Shown in pieces: positions 1 through 8,970 of a stretch of DNA of 64,000 bases. Below the pieces are notes generated by a model that worked only from the letters and a program-made list of their open reading frames with translations, was not told where the DNA came from and made no database searches. Position 1 is the first letter of the stretch; each line of letters opens with the position of its first letter. A program made the translations under genes and the position numbers. The DNA comes from Amphibiibacter pelophylacis (GTDB lineage Bacteria; Pseudomonadota; Gammaproteobacteria; Burkholderiales; Burkholderiaceae_C): positions 20,617-84,616 of the forward strand of contig NZ_JAWDIE010000017.1 in assembly GCF_037688875.1 (NCBI RefSeq), given 5' to 3'.

Positions 1-1
1 C

Positions 2-676
2 GCGGACGCCATCCTGGAGCAGCGCCTGGCACTGCAGCAGGAGATCAGCGTGCTGGTGGCGCGCGATGCGCACGGCGCCAGCGTGTGCTGGCCGGTACAG
101 GTCAATCACCACCACGGCGGCATTCTGGCGCACACGCGCGTGGGCTTCGCGCTGGTCGCGCCCGCGCTGGCGGATGCGGCGCGCGACGCAGCCCGGCGCA
201 TCGCGCAGGCGCTGGATTACTGCGGCGTGCTGTGCATCGAATTTTTCTGCGTGGCCGACGCCGCAGCCCCGGGCGGACAGCGTCTGGTCGTCAACGAAAT
301 GGCGCCGCGCCCGCACAACTCCGGCCACTACAGCATCGATGCCTGCGATATGTCGCAGTTCGACGCGCAGGCGCGCGTGCTGGCCGGCTGGTCGCTGCCC
401 GAGCCCCAACTGCTGGCCCCGGCGGTGATGCTCAACCTGCTGGGCGACGCCTGGTGGGGCGCCGACGGCCGCCTGCGCGAGCCCGACTGGTCCGCCATCA
501 TGGGCTGGGGCGGCGTGCACCTGCACCTTTACGGCAAGAAAGACGCCCAACCCGGCCGCAAAATGGGCCACATCACCGTGACCGCGCCCCGGGCGGCCGA
601 CGCCCAGGCGCGCGCCAGCCAGATCGCCCGCCATCTGGGCCTGGCGGGCATGGAGAGCCTGCACGATGCCGCCTGA
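2..676 (+). CDS. purK: N5-carboxyaminoimidazole ribonucleotide synthase, C-terminal part
   Basis: PurK is the ATP-grasp enzyme that carboxylates aminoimidazole ribonucleotide in de novo purine synthesis, in the cytoplasm. The reading frame is open from the first bases of the window, so the N-terminal part, including most of the ATP-binding region, lies outside. What is visible is the ATP-grasp tail: EISVLVAR near the beginning, the acidic metal-binding strand CIEFFCV, then VNEMAPRPHNSGHYSIDAC, which is typical of PurK. The C-terminal domain ends normally at TGA 674-676. The stop overlaps the start of the next gene by 11 bases, suggesting one transcript. Identity is well supported by these motifs. 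Confidence 0.93.
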   Translation, partial: ADAILEQRLALQQEISVLVARDAHGASVCWPVQVNHHHGGILAHTRVGFALVAPALADAARDAARRIAQALDYCGVLCIEFFCVADAAAPGGQRLVVNEMAPRPHNSGHYSIDACDMSQFDAQARVLAGWSLPEPQLLAPAVMLNLLGDAWWGADGRLREPDWSAIMGWGGVHLHLYGKKDAQPGRKMGHITVTAPRAADAQARASQIARHLGLAGMESLHDAA

Positions 677-1859
677 GGTCCGTTCCGTGTCAGACGCGTC
701 CGATGCTCCCGATGCTCCCGCCTGGTGGCCGTCGGCCACGGTGGCGGCGTTGCGGGCAGCGCAGCCGCATCTGCGCGTGCACGATGCCGCCGACACCGGC
801 AGCCTGCCTGCCCTGGCGCAGGCGCTGGCGCGTGGCGAGCTGGTCGCCTTCCCCACCGAAACCGTCTACGGCCTGGGCGCCCGCGCCGACGACGATGCCG
901 CCGTGGCGCGCATCTACGCGGCCAAAGGCCGACCGCCCGGACACCCGCTGATCGTGCATGTGGCCAGCCCGGACGGCGCCCGCGCTTTTATCGGCGATAT
1001 TCCGACCGCCACGCAAGCGCGGATGCAGGTTCTGATGCAGACCTTCTGGCCCGGGCCGCTGACGCTGGTGCTGCCGCGCCGTTCGGGCATCGCCGCCGCC
1101 GCCGCCGGGGGCCACGACACCATCGCCCTGCGCTGCCCCGCTCACCCGCTGGCGCTGGCGCTGCTGCAGGCCGCGCACGCCTGCGGTGTGGCGGGCGTCG
1201 CTGCGCCCAGTGCCAACCGCTTTGGCCACGTCAGCCCCACGCACGCGGGCCACGTCGCTGACGAATTTGGCCCCATCTGGACAGATTCCCCGCCCCTGCA
1301 CCTGCTGGCGGGCGTGGGCTGCGACTGCGCCATCGGCATCGAATCGACGATTGTGGATCTCAGCCGGGATCAGCCCGTGCTGCTGCGTCCCGGCGGCGTG
1401 ACGCGCTCGGCGCTGGAGCACGCTCTGGGTCAGCGCGTCGCGCAGCGCGATGCGGCAGCGCCGCGCGTGTCCGGCGACCTGGCCTCGCACTACGCACCGC
1501 AGGCGCCGCTGCAGATTCTTCCGAAGCGGGAACTTTTGGCCCGCCTGGGCACCCCAAGCCCTCAAGCTGAGCCTGAAAGTTTGGCCCTCGGAACGTCGGA
1601 TTTCGCCATCTACGCGCAGGCCGATGTGCTGCAGCGGCTGTCGCAGCAGGGCATTGGGCCTGCGCTGATGCTGGTCCAGCCTGAGGATGCCCCAGCGCTG
1701 GCGCACGAGCTGTTTGCGGCGCTGCGCCACCTGGACGCCGCTTTGGCCGAGTCGGGTGGCGGCTGCATTCTGGTCCAGGAACTGCCCCCCGGCGACGACT
1801 GGGACGGCGTGCGCGACCGCCTGCAGCGCGCCGCCGCCCCCCGAAACCCGGGCCACTGA
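666..1859 (+). CDS. Sua5-type L-threonylcarbamoyladenylate synthase
   Basis: This enzyme makes threonylcarbamoyl-AMP from threonine, bicarbonate and ATP for the t6A37 modification of ANN-decoding tRNAs. The 397-residue length matches the long Sua5 form: a YrdC domain (about residues 45-240) followed by a Sua5 C-terminal domain. Visible YrdC motifs are FPTETVYGLGARA, KGRPPGHPLIVHV, APSANRFGHVSPT and IESTIVDLS followed by LLRPGGV. The linker after it holds the Sua5-type SGDLASHYAP. The ATG at 666 overlaps the purK stop; an internal GTG at 690 is a possible alternative start, since the first 40 residues are low-complexity and poorly conserved in type. Confidence 0.92.
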   Translation: MPPEVRSVSDASDAPDAPAWWPSATVAALRAAQPHLRVHDAADTGSLPALAQALARGELVAFPTETVYGLGARADDDAAVARIYAAKGRPPGHPLIVHVASPDGARAFIGDIPTATQARMQVLMQTFWPGPLTLVLPRRSGIAAAAAGGHDTIALRCPAHPLALALLQAAHACGVAGVAAPSANRFGHVSPTHAGHVADEFGPIWTDSPPLHLLAGVGCDCAIGIESTIVDLSRDQPVLLRPGGVTRSALEHALGQRVAQRDAAAPRVSGDLASHYAPQAPLQILPKRELLARLGTPSPQAEPESLALGTSDFAIYAQADVLQRLSQQGIGPALMLVQPEDAPALAHELFAALRHLDAALAESGGGCILVQELPPGDDWDGVRDRLQRAAAPRNPGH

Positions 1860-1950
1860 ACCGCCCAGACCCTCATTCCTTCACCTTCCTGGGCTATGCT
1901 GCGCCCCACAGCATCCCGCAAGCTTTACGAATCACGCGACGAGGACTTTC

Positions 1951-2961
1951 ATGCGCAAACCCCTATTCACCGCCCTGGCCCTGGCCGCCCTGCTGAGCGC
2001 CTGCGGCGGCTCGGTGTCCACGGTGAACCCCTTCCGCCCCACCCGCATGGTGGTGCTGGGCGACGAAAACAGCGCCCTGGTCAAAAACGACGACGGACAG
2101 GGCCGCAAATACACGGTCAACTACGTGGACACCACCTCCGGTGCGGTGTCGTGCGATGGCGGCAACCTGCTGTGGGTGCAGGCCGTGGCCAGGTACTACA
2201 ACGACCTGAGCGGCAGCAACACCCTGGTGTTTGACGCCTGCCGTCCGACCACGGGGGACACCACCGCGCCCGCCACCGTCGACATGCAGGCTGCTGCGGG
2301 CACGACCACAGCGCAGGTCATCGCCCAGCTGGGCGCGCTGACCACCGCCGCGCAGGCGGCCGGCGCCACACCGGACAAACAGCTGGTCACGGTGCTGGTC
2401 GGGCAGAACGACATCATCGCCGCCTACAAAACCTTCGACGGCAGCAACCAGGCCGCGCTGGTTGACAGCATGAAAGCGCTGGGCGCCCAGATGGGCCAGG
2501 CCGTATCCAGCTACATCAGCGCGGGCGGCAAGCTGCTGATGGCGTATCCGGTCGACATCGAATACTCGCCCTGGGCGCTGGCCGAAGCCGCCACGCCGGC
2601 CGTCGCCACCAGTACCACGGGCGTGGATCGTCAGGCGCTGATCCGCGATCTGGGCAACGCCTGGCGCACCGGCTTTTACGGCGCCGCCCCGGTCAATGGC
2701 CGAGGTCTCGCCCTGGTGCCCAATGGCCTGATCGACCAGTACGCCAACAGCAGCAACCCGGCGTCCAGCTACAACCTGAGCAACATCAAGGACGCCGCCT
2801 GCACCGACGCCAGCGTGGGAACGGCCTGCACCGACACAACCCTGCAGAGCGGCGCCACCGCCCTGACCTGGATGTGGGCCAGCAGCACGGTGCCCGCCCA
2901 GCGCTTCCAGGTCGATCTGGGCAATCTGGCCCTGAGCCGTCTGGTCAACAACCCACTGTAA
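1951..2961 (+). CDS. SGNH-hydrolase-like lipoprotein lacking the catalytic serine
   Basis: This is a predicted lipoprotein of 336 residues. The N-terminus is a lipoprotein signal with a lipobox LLSAC followed by GG, so the mature protein should be tethered to a membrane. The ATG at 1951 follows a GAGGA-like ribosome site and gives a good signal peptide; the longer upstream frame is not needed. The mature protein begins VVLGDENS where SGNH/GDSL hydrolases have FGDSLSD, and it retains a block III-like GQNDI. The region where the DxxH block is expected reads WASSTVPAQR. The nucleophile and the catalytic His therefore appear to be missing. Several cysteines (SCDGG, DACRP, AACTD, TACTD) may form disulfides. 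I infer an SGNH fold with binding or lost activity; function unknown. Confidence 0.72.
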   Translation: MRKPLFTALALAALLSACGGSVSTVNPFRPTRMVVLGDENSALVKNDDGQGRKYTVNYVDTTSGAVSCDGGNLLWVQAVARYYNDLSGSNTLVFDACRPTTGDTTAPATVDMQAAAGTTTAQVIAQLGALTTAAQAAGATPDKQLVTVLVGQNDIIAAYKTFDGSNQAALVDSMKALGAQMGQAVSSYISAGGKLLMAYPVDIEYSPWALAEAATPAVATSTTGVDRQALIRDLGNAWRTGFYGAAPVNGRGLALVPNGLIDQYANSSNPASSYNLSNIKDAACTDASVGTACTDTTLQSGATALTWMWASSTVPAQRFQVDLGNLALSRLVNNPL

Positions 2962-2973
2962 GCGCTACAGGCC

Positions 2974-3945
2974 TTACGCCGCAGCCGACGGGGCCGCAGC
3001 GGCATCGGTTTCCCGGCGCAGCTCGCGGTGGCGCAGCAGCACAGGCGCCTGCGCCGCAAAATACTGCCCCAGCGCCTCGACCAGGTACACCGAGCGGTGC
3101 TGACCGCCCGTGCAGCCGATGGCCACGGTGAGGTAGCTGCGCAGATCCTGCTGATACACCGGCAGCCAGTTCTCGATGAAACCGCAGATGTTCTGAAGCA
3201 TCTGCGCCACGGGCGGCTGAGCGCGCAGGAAATCGGCCACCGGCGCGTCCAGCCCGGTCAGCGGGCGCAGCGCCGCTTCGTAAAAGGGATTGGGCAGCAC
3301 ACGGGCATCAAAGACCAGGTCGGCGTCCATCGGCAGGCCATGCTTGAAACCGAAGGATTCAAACACCAGCGTCAGCCGGTTGCTGGCGGCCTGCACCGTC
3401 TGCAGGATCCAGCTGCGCAGCTGCGAAGGCCGCAGGTGGCTGGTATCGACCACCACAGACGCCTCGCGCAGGCCCTGCAGCATCTCGCGCTCCAGCGCCA
3501 TGGCATCGACCAGGGCGCGGCGGCCGGATTCGGCGCTGGCGTGGGCATCGCCCCCCGTCAGCGGGTGCGGGCGGCGGCTCTCGGAATAGCGGCGCAGCAG
3601 CACGTCCTCGCTGGCGTCCAGGAAAATGCGCTGGACCAGCACCTCGCGTTCGCGCAGGCGTTCCAGCACCGGCTCGAGGTGGATGGCGTTGGGGCCGGAA
3701 TACACATCAATCGCCACCGCCACGCGGCGCTTGCCCTGGCGCGCCATCAGGCGCAGGAAATCGCCGACCAGCTCGGGCGGCAGGTTGTCGCAGCAGTAAA
3801 AGCCCGCGTCCTCCAGGGCGCGCAGCGCCACCGACTTGCCCGAACCGGCCGTGCCGGCCAGCAGCACCAGATGCGGTGGCGAGAGCGCCTCGCCAGATCC
3901 CGGATCCAGCAGGGCGTCAATCAGGGCAGAGTCTTCAGGATTCAT
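2974..3945 (-). CDS. rapZ: RNase adapter protein RapZ
   Basis: RapZ (formerly YvcJ/YhbJ) is a nucleotide-binding protein that in enterobacteria delivers the GlmZ small RNA to RNase E and so tunes glucosamine-6-phosphate synthase; its RNA partner in this lineage is not known to me. The 323-residue protein has a P-loop GTAGSGKS at residues 31-38, a FYCCDNLPPEL segment, AIDVYSG as the Walker B-like strand, and the conserved C-terminal IGCTGGQHRSVYL motif of the RNA-binding domain. It is slightly longer than the usual 285 residues because of N- and C-terminal extensions. Its ATG overlaps the recN stop in an ATGA, so translation is probably coupled. Confidence 0.93.
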   Translation of the reverse strand: MNPEDSALIDALLDPGSGEALSPPHLVLLAGTAGSGKSVALRALEDAGFYCCDNLPPELVGDFLRLMARQGKRRVAVAIDVYSGPNAIHLEPVLERLREREVLVQRIFLDASEDVLLRRYSESRRPHPLTGGDAHASAESGRRALVDAMALEREMLQGLREASVVVDTSHLRPSQLRSWILQTVQAASNRLTLVFESFGFKHGLPMDADLVFDARVLPNPFYEAALRPLTGLDAPVADFLRAQPPVAQMLQNICGFIENWLPVYQQDLRSYLTVAIGCTGGQHRSVYLVEALGQYFAAQAPVLLRHRELRRETDAAAAPSAAA

Positions 3946-5708
3946 CGGTTTCGGGGTGAAGAGGTTGACGGTGTTTCTACGGGCGCACCCGCCTGCGCCA
4001 GCAAAGTGCGCGCGTGGGCCAGGCTTTCAGGGCTGATCTGGCCGCCCAGCAGACGGGCGATTTCGTGGACGCGGCCGGGCGCGTCCAGCAGCGTCAGGCG
4101 GCTGACGGTGGCGGTGCCAGAAGGGCCGCCCACGGTGTCTTTGGAGACGCGGGCGTGCTGGTGGGCGTAGGCCGCGACCTGCGCCAGGTGGGTCACGGCC
4201 AGCACCTGCACGCGCGCGCCCAGGGCGTGCATCATGCGGCCCACGGTGTCGGCAACGGCGCCGCCGATGCCCGCGTCGATCTCGTCAAAAATCAGGACAG
4301 TGGGCGCCTGATCACCGGGCGTGGCGCGGGCCGATCCAGCCACTGCTGCCAGGCCCTGATCCAGATCAGCGTCCAGGCCGGTGATGCCGGTCACGGCCAC
4401 GGCCAGTGCCAGGCGCGACAGCTCGCCGCCCGAGGCCACTTTGGCCAGCGGCCGGGGCGTGGTGCCCGCGTGCCCAGCCACGCGCAGTTCGATCCCTTCG
4501 AGGCCGTAGGCCTGCATCTCGGGCTGTGGCAGCAGCGCCACCTCCAGACGGCCGCCCGCCATGCCCAGCGCCTGCATGAGCGTGCTGACGCGTTCGGCCA
4601 GACGCGGCGCCACGGCCTGACGCCGGGTGCTGGCGGCTTTGGCCAGTTTCTGCAGCTGCTTCCACGCCTGATCGACGGCCTGCTGCAGGGCGGCGACATC
4701 GCCCAGACGGTCGAGATCGGCCAGCGCATCGCGCCAGCGCTGCTGCAGCGCGGGAAGCTCTTCGGGCGGACAGCGGTAGCGCCGCGCCAGCGACATCCAC
4801 TGCGTCAGACGCTCGTCGAGCTGCTGCAGGCGCTGCGGGTCCAGATCGGCCTCGCTGCCGTAGTGCTGCAGGGCGCGCAACACCTCGCGGGCCTGAACAG
4901 CGGCCCCCGACAGCTCGGCGGCCCACTCGCCCAGGCGGGCGTCGTGCGCCTGCGCAGCCTCCAGCGCCGCAGCGGCGCGATGCAGCAGATCGAGCGCGGC
5001 CGGCTGGCCGTCGTCCAGCAGCATCACCGCCTCGCGGGCGGCGTCCTGCAGCTGGCTGGCGTGCGCCAGGCGCGCGTGTTCGGCGTTGAGATCGGCCCAC
5101 TCGTGAGCGCCGGGGGCCAGGCGGTCGGCCTCCTGGAGCTGCCACTGCAGGCGTTCGCGCTCCTGCTGCTGCTGGTCCAGCCCGGCCTGGGCGGTGGCCA
5201 GCGTCTGCTGCGCCTGACGCCAGGCGCGCCAGGCCTGCTGCAGCGCGGCGGTATCGACCCCGGCGTGGCCGTCCAGCCAGGCGCGCACGGCCTCGGGGCG
5301 GGTCAGGCTCTGCCAGGCGTGCTGGCCATGAATGTCCACCAGGTGCTGGGCCAGGTCGCCCAGCTGGGTCAGCGTCGCGGGCGAGCCGTTGATCCAGGCG
5401 CGGCTCTTGCCTTTGGCATCGACCGTGCGGCGCAGCAGCAGCAGGCCGTCGTTGTCGTCAAACCCGGCCTCGTCCAGCCAGGCGCCCAGGTGGGCGGGGG
5501 CGTCGAATTCGGCGCCGATGTCGGCACGCTCGCAGCCCTCGCGCACCACGGCGCTGTCGCCGCGCTGGCCCAGCACAAGCTGCAGGGCGTCGATCAGGAT
5601 GGATTTGCCCGCGCCGGTTTCGCCGGTCAGAACGGTCAGGCCGGGGCCGATGTCCAGCTCCAGCTGGTCAACGATGACGAAATCGCGCAGGGTCAGGCGC
5701 CGCAGCAT
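3942..5708 (-). CDS. recN: DNA repair protein RecN
   Basis: RecN is an SMC-like ATPase that acts at double-strand breaks and promotes recombinational repair on the nucleoid. The protein has 588 residues, close to the family length. Walker A GETGAGKS lies at residues 29-36, the N-terminal strand LTLRDFVIVDQLELD is typical, and VDIHGQHAWQSL is the RecN-specific motif after the head. The central part is a long coiled coil rich in Gln, Leu, Ala and Arg. The C-terminal head has the signature VASGGELSRLALAV and the Walker B LIFDEIDAGIGG. It sits between nadK (one base away upstream) and rapZ (4-base overlap), forming a three-gene operon. Confidence 0.96.
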   Translation of the reverse strand: MLRRLTLRDFVIVDQLELDIGPGLTVLTGETGAGKSILIDALQLVLGQRGDSAVVREGCERADIGAEFDAPAHLGAWLDEAGFDDNDGLLLLRRTVDAKGKSRAWINGSPATLTQLGDLAQHLVDIHGQHAWQSLTRPEAVRAWLDGHAGVDTAALQQAWRAWRQAQQTLATAQAGLDQQQQERERLQWQLQEADRLAPGAHEWADLNAEHARLAHASQLQDAAREAVMLLDDGQPAALDLLHRAAAALEAAQAHDARLGEWAAELSGAAVQAREVLRALQHYGSEADLDPQRLQQLDERLTQWMSLARRYRCPPEELPALQQRWRDALADLDRLGDVAALQQAVDQAWKQLQKLAKAASTRRQAVAPRLAERVSTLMQALGMAGGRLEVALLPQPEMQAYGLEGIELRVAGHAGTTPRPLAKVASGGELSRLALAVAVTGITGLDADLDQGLAAVAGSARATPGDQAPTVLIFDEIDAGIGGAVADTVGRMMHALGARVQVLAVTHLAQVAAYAHQHARVSKDTVGGPSGTATVSRLTLLDAPGRVHEIARLLGGQISPESLAHARTLLAQAGAPVETPSTSSPRNR

Positions 5709-5709
5709 G

Positions 5710-6642
5710 TCAGGCTCCTCCGCCGTACCAGTGCAGTTTTTCGCGCAGCGTGGCGTAGTAGCTCCAGTCGCGCGGGTGCAGGAAGCGCACCTTGTCGCTG
5801 GAGCGGCGCACGCAGACCACGTCGCCCGGCAGCAGGCTGGCCAGACGCTGCATGTCGAAATTGGCCGCCGATTCGCGCCCTGAGACCACGGTGATGCGCA
5901 CCTCTTCGCTGTCGGGCAGGACGATGGGGCGCGTGGTCAGGCTGTGCGAGGCAATCGGCGTCAGCACCCAGCCCGCCAGGCCGGGGTGGACGATGGGGCC
6001 GCCCACCGCCAGCGCATAGGCGGTCGAGCCGGTGGGCGAGGCCACGATCAGGCCATCGGCGAGCAGGCGGGCGACGAACTCCTGGCCGATCTCGACATGA
6101 AATTCGACCATGCCATTCGTCGCGCCCCGGCTGAGCACCACGTCGTTGAGCGCCTGCCCGGCAAAAATGCGGCGCCCGCCCCGGATGACTTCGCCGTCGA
6201 TCAGGTGGCGCGTGTCCTCGACCCAGTTGCCGTGCAGCAGATCGGTCAGCGCCTGGCGGAACTGGCCCAGCGGCACGTCGGTGATGAAGCCCAGTCGCCC
6301 GTGGTTGATGCCGACCAGCGGCAGATCGTGCTGGGCCACCTGGCGGGCGAAGCCCAGCATGGTGCCGTCGCCGCCCACGACCACGGCCAGGTCGCACTGA
6401 CGCGCCAGCTCGCTGACCGTGAGCGCGGTGTAGGTGAACAGTTCGGTGTTGCGCGCGGTTTCGGCCTCGAGCGAGACCTCCACCCCCTGCAGCTGCAGCC
6501 AGTCGGCCAGGTCGGCGAGCAGGTCGCGCATCCCCTGGGCCTGGTATTTGCCCACCAGCGCGACGTGCGCAAAACGCAGGCGGCCGGGCGGCGGCGCCTC
6601 ACTGGCGGCGCTGTCGGTCGCGGCGCGGTCGGTGATCTTCAT
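5710..6642 (-). CDS. nadK: NAD kinase
   Basis: NAD kinase phosphorylates NAD to NADP with ATP or polyphosphate in the cytoplasm. The 310-residue protein has the signature GGDGT at residues 90-94, followed by GINHGRLGFITDV, then ALNDVVLSRG and the glycine-rich GLIVASPTGSTAYALAVGGPIVHP region that shapes the NAD site. The first 20 residues are a polar extension of no clear role. The start at 6642 is the first reasonable ATG. The gene is directly followed by recN with a single base between stop and start, an arrangement common in proteobacteria. No heat-shock regulator hrcA is seen upstream in this window; an Lrp-type gene stands there instead. Confidence 0.95.
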   Translation of the reverse strand: MKITDRAATDSAASEAPPPGRLRFAHVALVGKYQAQGMRDLLADLADWLQLQGVEVSLEAETARNTELFTYTALTVSELARQCDLAVVVGGDGTMLGFARQVAQHDLPLVGINHGRLGFITDVPLGQFRQALTDLLHGNWVEDTRHLIDGEVIRGGRRIFAGQALNDVVLSRGATNGMVEFHVEIGQEFVARLLADGLIVASPTGSTAYALAVGGPIVHPGLAGWVLTPIASHSLTTRPIVLPDSEEVRITVVSGRESAANFDMQRLASLLPGDVVCVRRSSDKVRFLHPRDWSYYATLREKLHWYGGGA

Positions 6643-6705
6643 GGCTGTCGCCCTCTCATGATGCCCGCATTACACCACAGCGGGTCGGATCGGCTGGATG
6701 CGCCG

Positions 6706-7170
6706 TCACGGCATTTTCAGCGAACGCATCGCGAACGCCGACTTGATGCTGACCACATGCGGCAGCGCAGCGATGTGCTTGCGGTAGACGCGCTCGTAAT
6801 CGGCCGTGTCGGCCACGGCAACGCGCAGCAGATAGTCGGCCTCGCCGGTCATCAGGTGGCATTCGCAGACGGCCGGACAGGCCTGCACGGCGCGCTCGAA
6901 CTCCTCCAGCACCGCCTCGCGCTGGCTGGCCAGGCGGATCTCGATGAAGGCCAGCGTGGTCTTGCCGCTGACCTGCGGGTTGATGCGCGCGCCATAGCCA
7001 AGGATGGCGCCCGCCGCTTCCAGGCGCTGGACACGCCGCGATACCGCCGACGGCGACAGGTGCAGCGGCTCGGCCAGGCGGGCGTGGGTGAGGTGGGCGT
7101 CGCGCTCGAGCATCTGCAACAGCAGGTGGTCGGTGGCGTCCAGAACGGGAGATTCAAGACTCATACGCAT
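6706..7170 (-). CDS. Lrp/AsnC family transcriptional regulator
   Basis: This is a 154-residue regulator of the leucine-responsive family. The N-terminal helix-turn-helix (residues about 10-60) reads LDATDHLLLQMLERDAHLT and then SPSAVSRRVQRLEAAGAI, and the C-terminal half is a RAM/Lrp ligand-binding domain with the ECHLMTGEADYLLRV strand. It is divergent from the alanine dehydrogenase gene with 152 bases between the starts. That is the classic position of a local activator of ald that responds to alanine or another amino acid. The specificity is inferred from position only. Symbols such as aldR or bkdR are used for relatives, so I leave the symbol empty. Confidence 0.9.
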   Translation of the reverse strand: MRMSLESPVLDATDHLLLQMLERDAHLTHARLAEPLHLSPSAVSRRVQRLEAAGAILGYGARINPQVSGKTTLAFIEIRLASQREAVLEEFERAVQACPAVCECHLMTGEADYLLRVAVADTADYERVYRKHIAALPHVVSIKSAFAMRSLKMP

Positions 7171-7322
7171 ATTGTGTGCGCGGCAAAGTCATCTGACGCA
7201 TAGAGCATGCACCGATGCGGGTTTTCACTAGAGTCCCGTGCATCCGCCGTGCGTGGGCTGCGGCGCAGAATCTGCCGCACTGTCCCCCGCCACTTCGGCC
7301 TACTCACCCAGCGGAGCTCCCC

Positions 7323-8438
7323 ATGCGCATCGGCATCCCCACCGAAATCAAGAACCACGAGTACCGCGTCGGCATGGCCCCGGCGGGCGTCAGCGAGCTG
7401 GTCCACCACGGCCACAGCGTGCTGGTGCAGCGCGGCGCGGGCGCGGGCATTGGCGCCAGCGACGCCGATTACACCGCCGCAGGGGCCACGCTGGCCGATG
7501 GCGCGCAGGCGGTTTTTGCAGGCAGCGACATGATCATCAAGGTCAAGGAGCCGCAGCCCCAGGAGTGCGCCCTGCTGCGCAAGGACCAGCTGCTCTTCAC
7601 CTACCTGCACCTCGCGCCGGACCCGCAGCAGGCCCAGGCGCTGATGGCCAGCGGCTGCACCGCCATCGCTTATGAGACCATCACCGACGATCGCGGCGGC
7701 CTGCCGCTGCTGGCGCCCATGAGCGAAGTTGCCGGGCGCATGGCCATCCAGGTCGGCGCGGTCAGCCTGCAAAAAGCCAATGGCGGGCTGGGTGTTCTGC
7801 TGGGCGGCGTGCCGGGTGTGCCGCCGGGGCATGTCGTCATCGTCGGCGGTGGCGTGGTGGGCTACCAGGCGGCGCTGATGGCGACGGGCCTGGGCGCCCG
7901 GGTGACGATTCTGGATCGTTCGCTGCCGCGCCTGCGCTGGCTGGACGACCAGTTCAAAGGCCGCGCCCAGGCCATTTACGCCACGCAGCAGGCCTCGATG
8001 ACCGCTTTCGCGGACGCCGATCTCATCGTCGGAGCGGTGCTGGTGCCGGGCGCCGCAGCGCCCAAGCTGATCCGTCGCGCGGACCTGTCCCGCCTGAAGC
8101 CCGGCTGCGTGCTGGTGGATGTCGCCATCGACCAGGGCGGCTGTTTCGAGACCTCGCGCGCCACCACACACCAGGATCCGACCTTTGTGGTGGACGGCAT
8201 CCTGCACTACTGCGTCGCCAACATGCCCGGCGCCGTGCCACGCACGTCCACCCACGCACTGAACAACGCCACCCTGCCCTACGCTCTCGCGCTGGCCGAC
8301 AAGGGCTGGCAGACCGCCTGCCGCGACAACGCCCACCTGGCGCGCGGCCTGAATGTTCACGCCGGAGCCATCACCTGCCCCGAAGTGGCGCAGGAGCTGG
8401 GCTTGCCGCTGACGCGGGTGGAGGCGGTGCTGGGGTAA
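7323..8438 (+). CDS. ald: Alanine dehydrogenase
   Basis: Ald catalyses reversible NAD-dependent deamination of L-alanine to pyruvate and ammonia (EC 1.4.1.1). The protein is 371 residues, exactly the family length, when started at the ATG at 7323, which follows a CGGAG ribosome site; a longer frame reaching upstream is not conserved. It begins MRIGIPTEIKNHEYRVG, the standard family N-terminus. The catalytic Lys lies in IIKVKEP and the His in TYLHLAPD. The NAD-binding Rossmann motif is GGGVVGYQAA and the C-terminal substrate loop is NMPGAVPRTSTHALNNATLPY. It is probably controlled by the divergent Lrp gene. Its 3-prime end overlaps the end of a convergent gene by 68 bases. Confidence 0.97.
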   Translation: MRIGIPTEIKNHEYRVGMAPAGVSELVHHGHSVLVQRGAGAGIGASDADYTAAGATLADGAQAVFAGSDMIIKVKEPQPQECALLRKDQLLFTYLHLAPDPQQAQALMASGCTAIAYETITDDRGGLPLLAPMSEVAGRMAIQVGAVSLQKANGGLGVLLGGVPGVPPGHVVIVGGGVVGYQAALMATGLGARVTILDRSLPRLRWLDDQFKGRAQAIYATQQASMTAFADADLIVGAVLVPGAAAPKLIRRADLSRLKPGCVLVDVAIDQGGCFETSRATTHQDPTFVVDGILHYCVANMPGAVPRTSTHALNNATLPYALALADKGWQTACRDNAHLARGLNVHAGAITCPEVAQELGLPLTRVEAVLG

Positions 8439-8967
8439 GACCAGACAGCGCTTTGGACTGACGTGCGATGTATAACTTTTCTGCTCTGGAAACGGCGGCT
8501 CTGCGGGCGTCCAGTACCTTCTTCTCGTTGTCATCCAGCCGCGATTTGTCCATGTTGGCCAGCCGCGCGCAGTGACTGGCCAAGGCCTGTCTGGCCTCGT
8601 CTAAAGGCAGACCGTTGCGGCGGTTTCCCGGCAGACGATGGGCCTGATCCACTGCCTCATAGGCGCTCGCGTCATCGACCAAACGCATATGACGCTCGAG
8701 AGCGGATATCTCGCCCAGCGCTGCTTTCAGGCTGCTGATCATGGACCGGCTGTTGGCGTAGCGGGTGAGGTCGCCTTCAACGATGCTGCGTTCCACCGCC
8801 ACCATCAAAAGAAGATCGTTGTGACGGCTTACATTGTGGAGATGTGACTGGATGTCTGTCCGAGCGGCGCTCAGCCTTCTGGCAATCGCTGATTTTCGCA
8901 GCGCTGCTCCAAAGTTTTCTTCTGCCAGCAGCAGTCGGTCTAGTCTGGCGATGGCCGCATCCAACAC
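8371..8967 (-). CDS. Hypothetical protein, second gene of a two-gene unit
   Basis: The product has 198 residues and I do not recognise a family. It starts at a GTG (8967) only three bases after the stop of the preceding gene, so the two are surely cotranscribed and likely translationally coupled. The sequence is mostly helical in character, with many Leu, Ala, Arg and Asp residues and a charged stretch SRLDDNEKKVLDARRAA. The tail SGLTPAPPPPASAASPAPAP is a low-complexity proline/alanine stretch. The tail is encoded antisense to the last 68 bases of ald, which suggests run-on past a lost original stop. The middle is visibly less GC-rich than its neighbours. It could be an acquired pair; no function is offered. 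Confidence 0.6.
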   Translation of the reverse strand: MLDAAIARLDRLLLAEENFGAALRKSAIARRLSAARTDIQSHLHNVSRHNDLLLMVAVERSIVEGDLTRYANSRSMISSLKAALGEISALERHMRLVDDASAYEAVDQAHRLPGNRRNGLPLDEARQALASHCARLANMDKSRLDDNEKKVLDARRAAVSRAEKLYIARQSKALSGLTPAPPPPASAASPAPAPLRGR

Positions 8968-8970
8968 GGA

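Noticed and set aside
4014..5894. Long plus-strand frame antisense to recN and nadK
   Set aside because: Composition is Gly/Gln/Arg/Val-rich without motifs, typical of antisense shadow frames in GC-rich DNA, while the minus strand encodes complete RecN.
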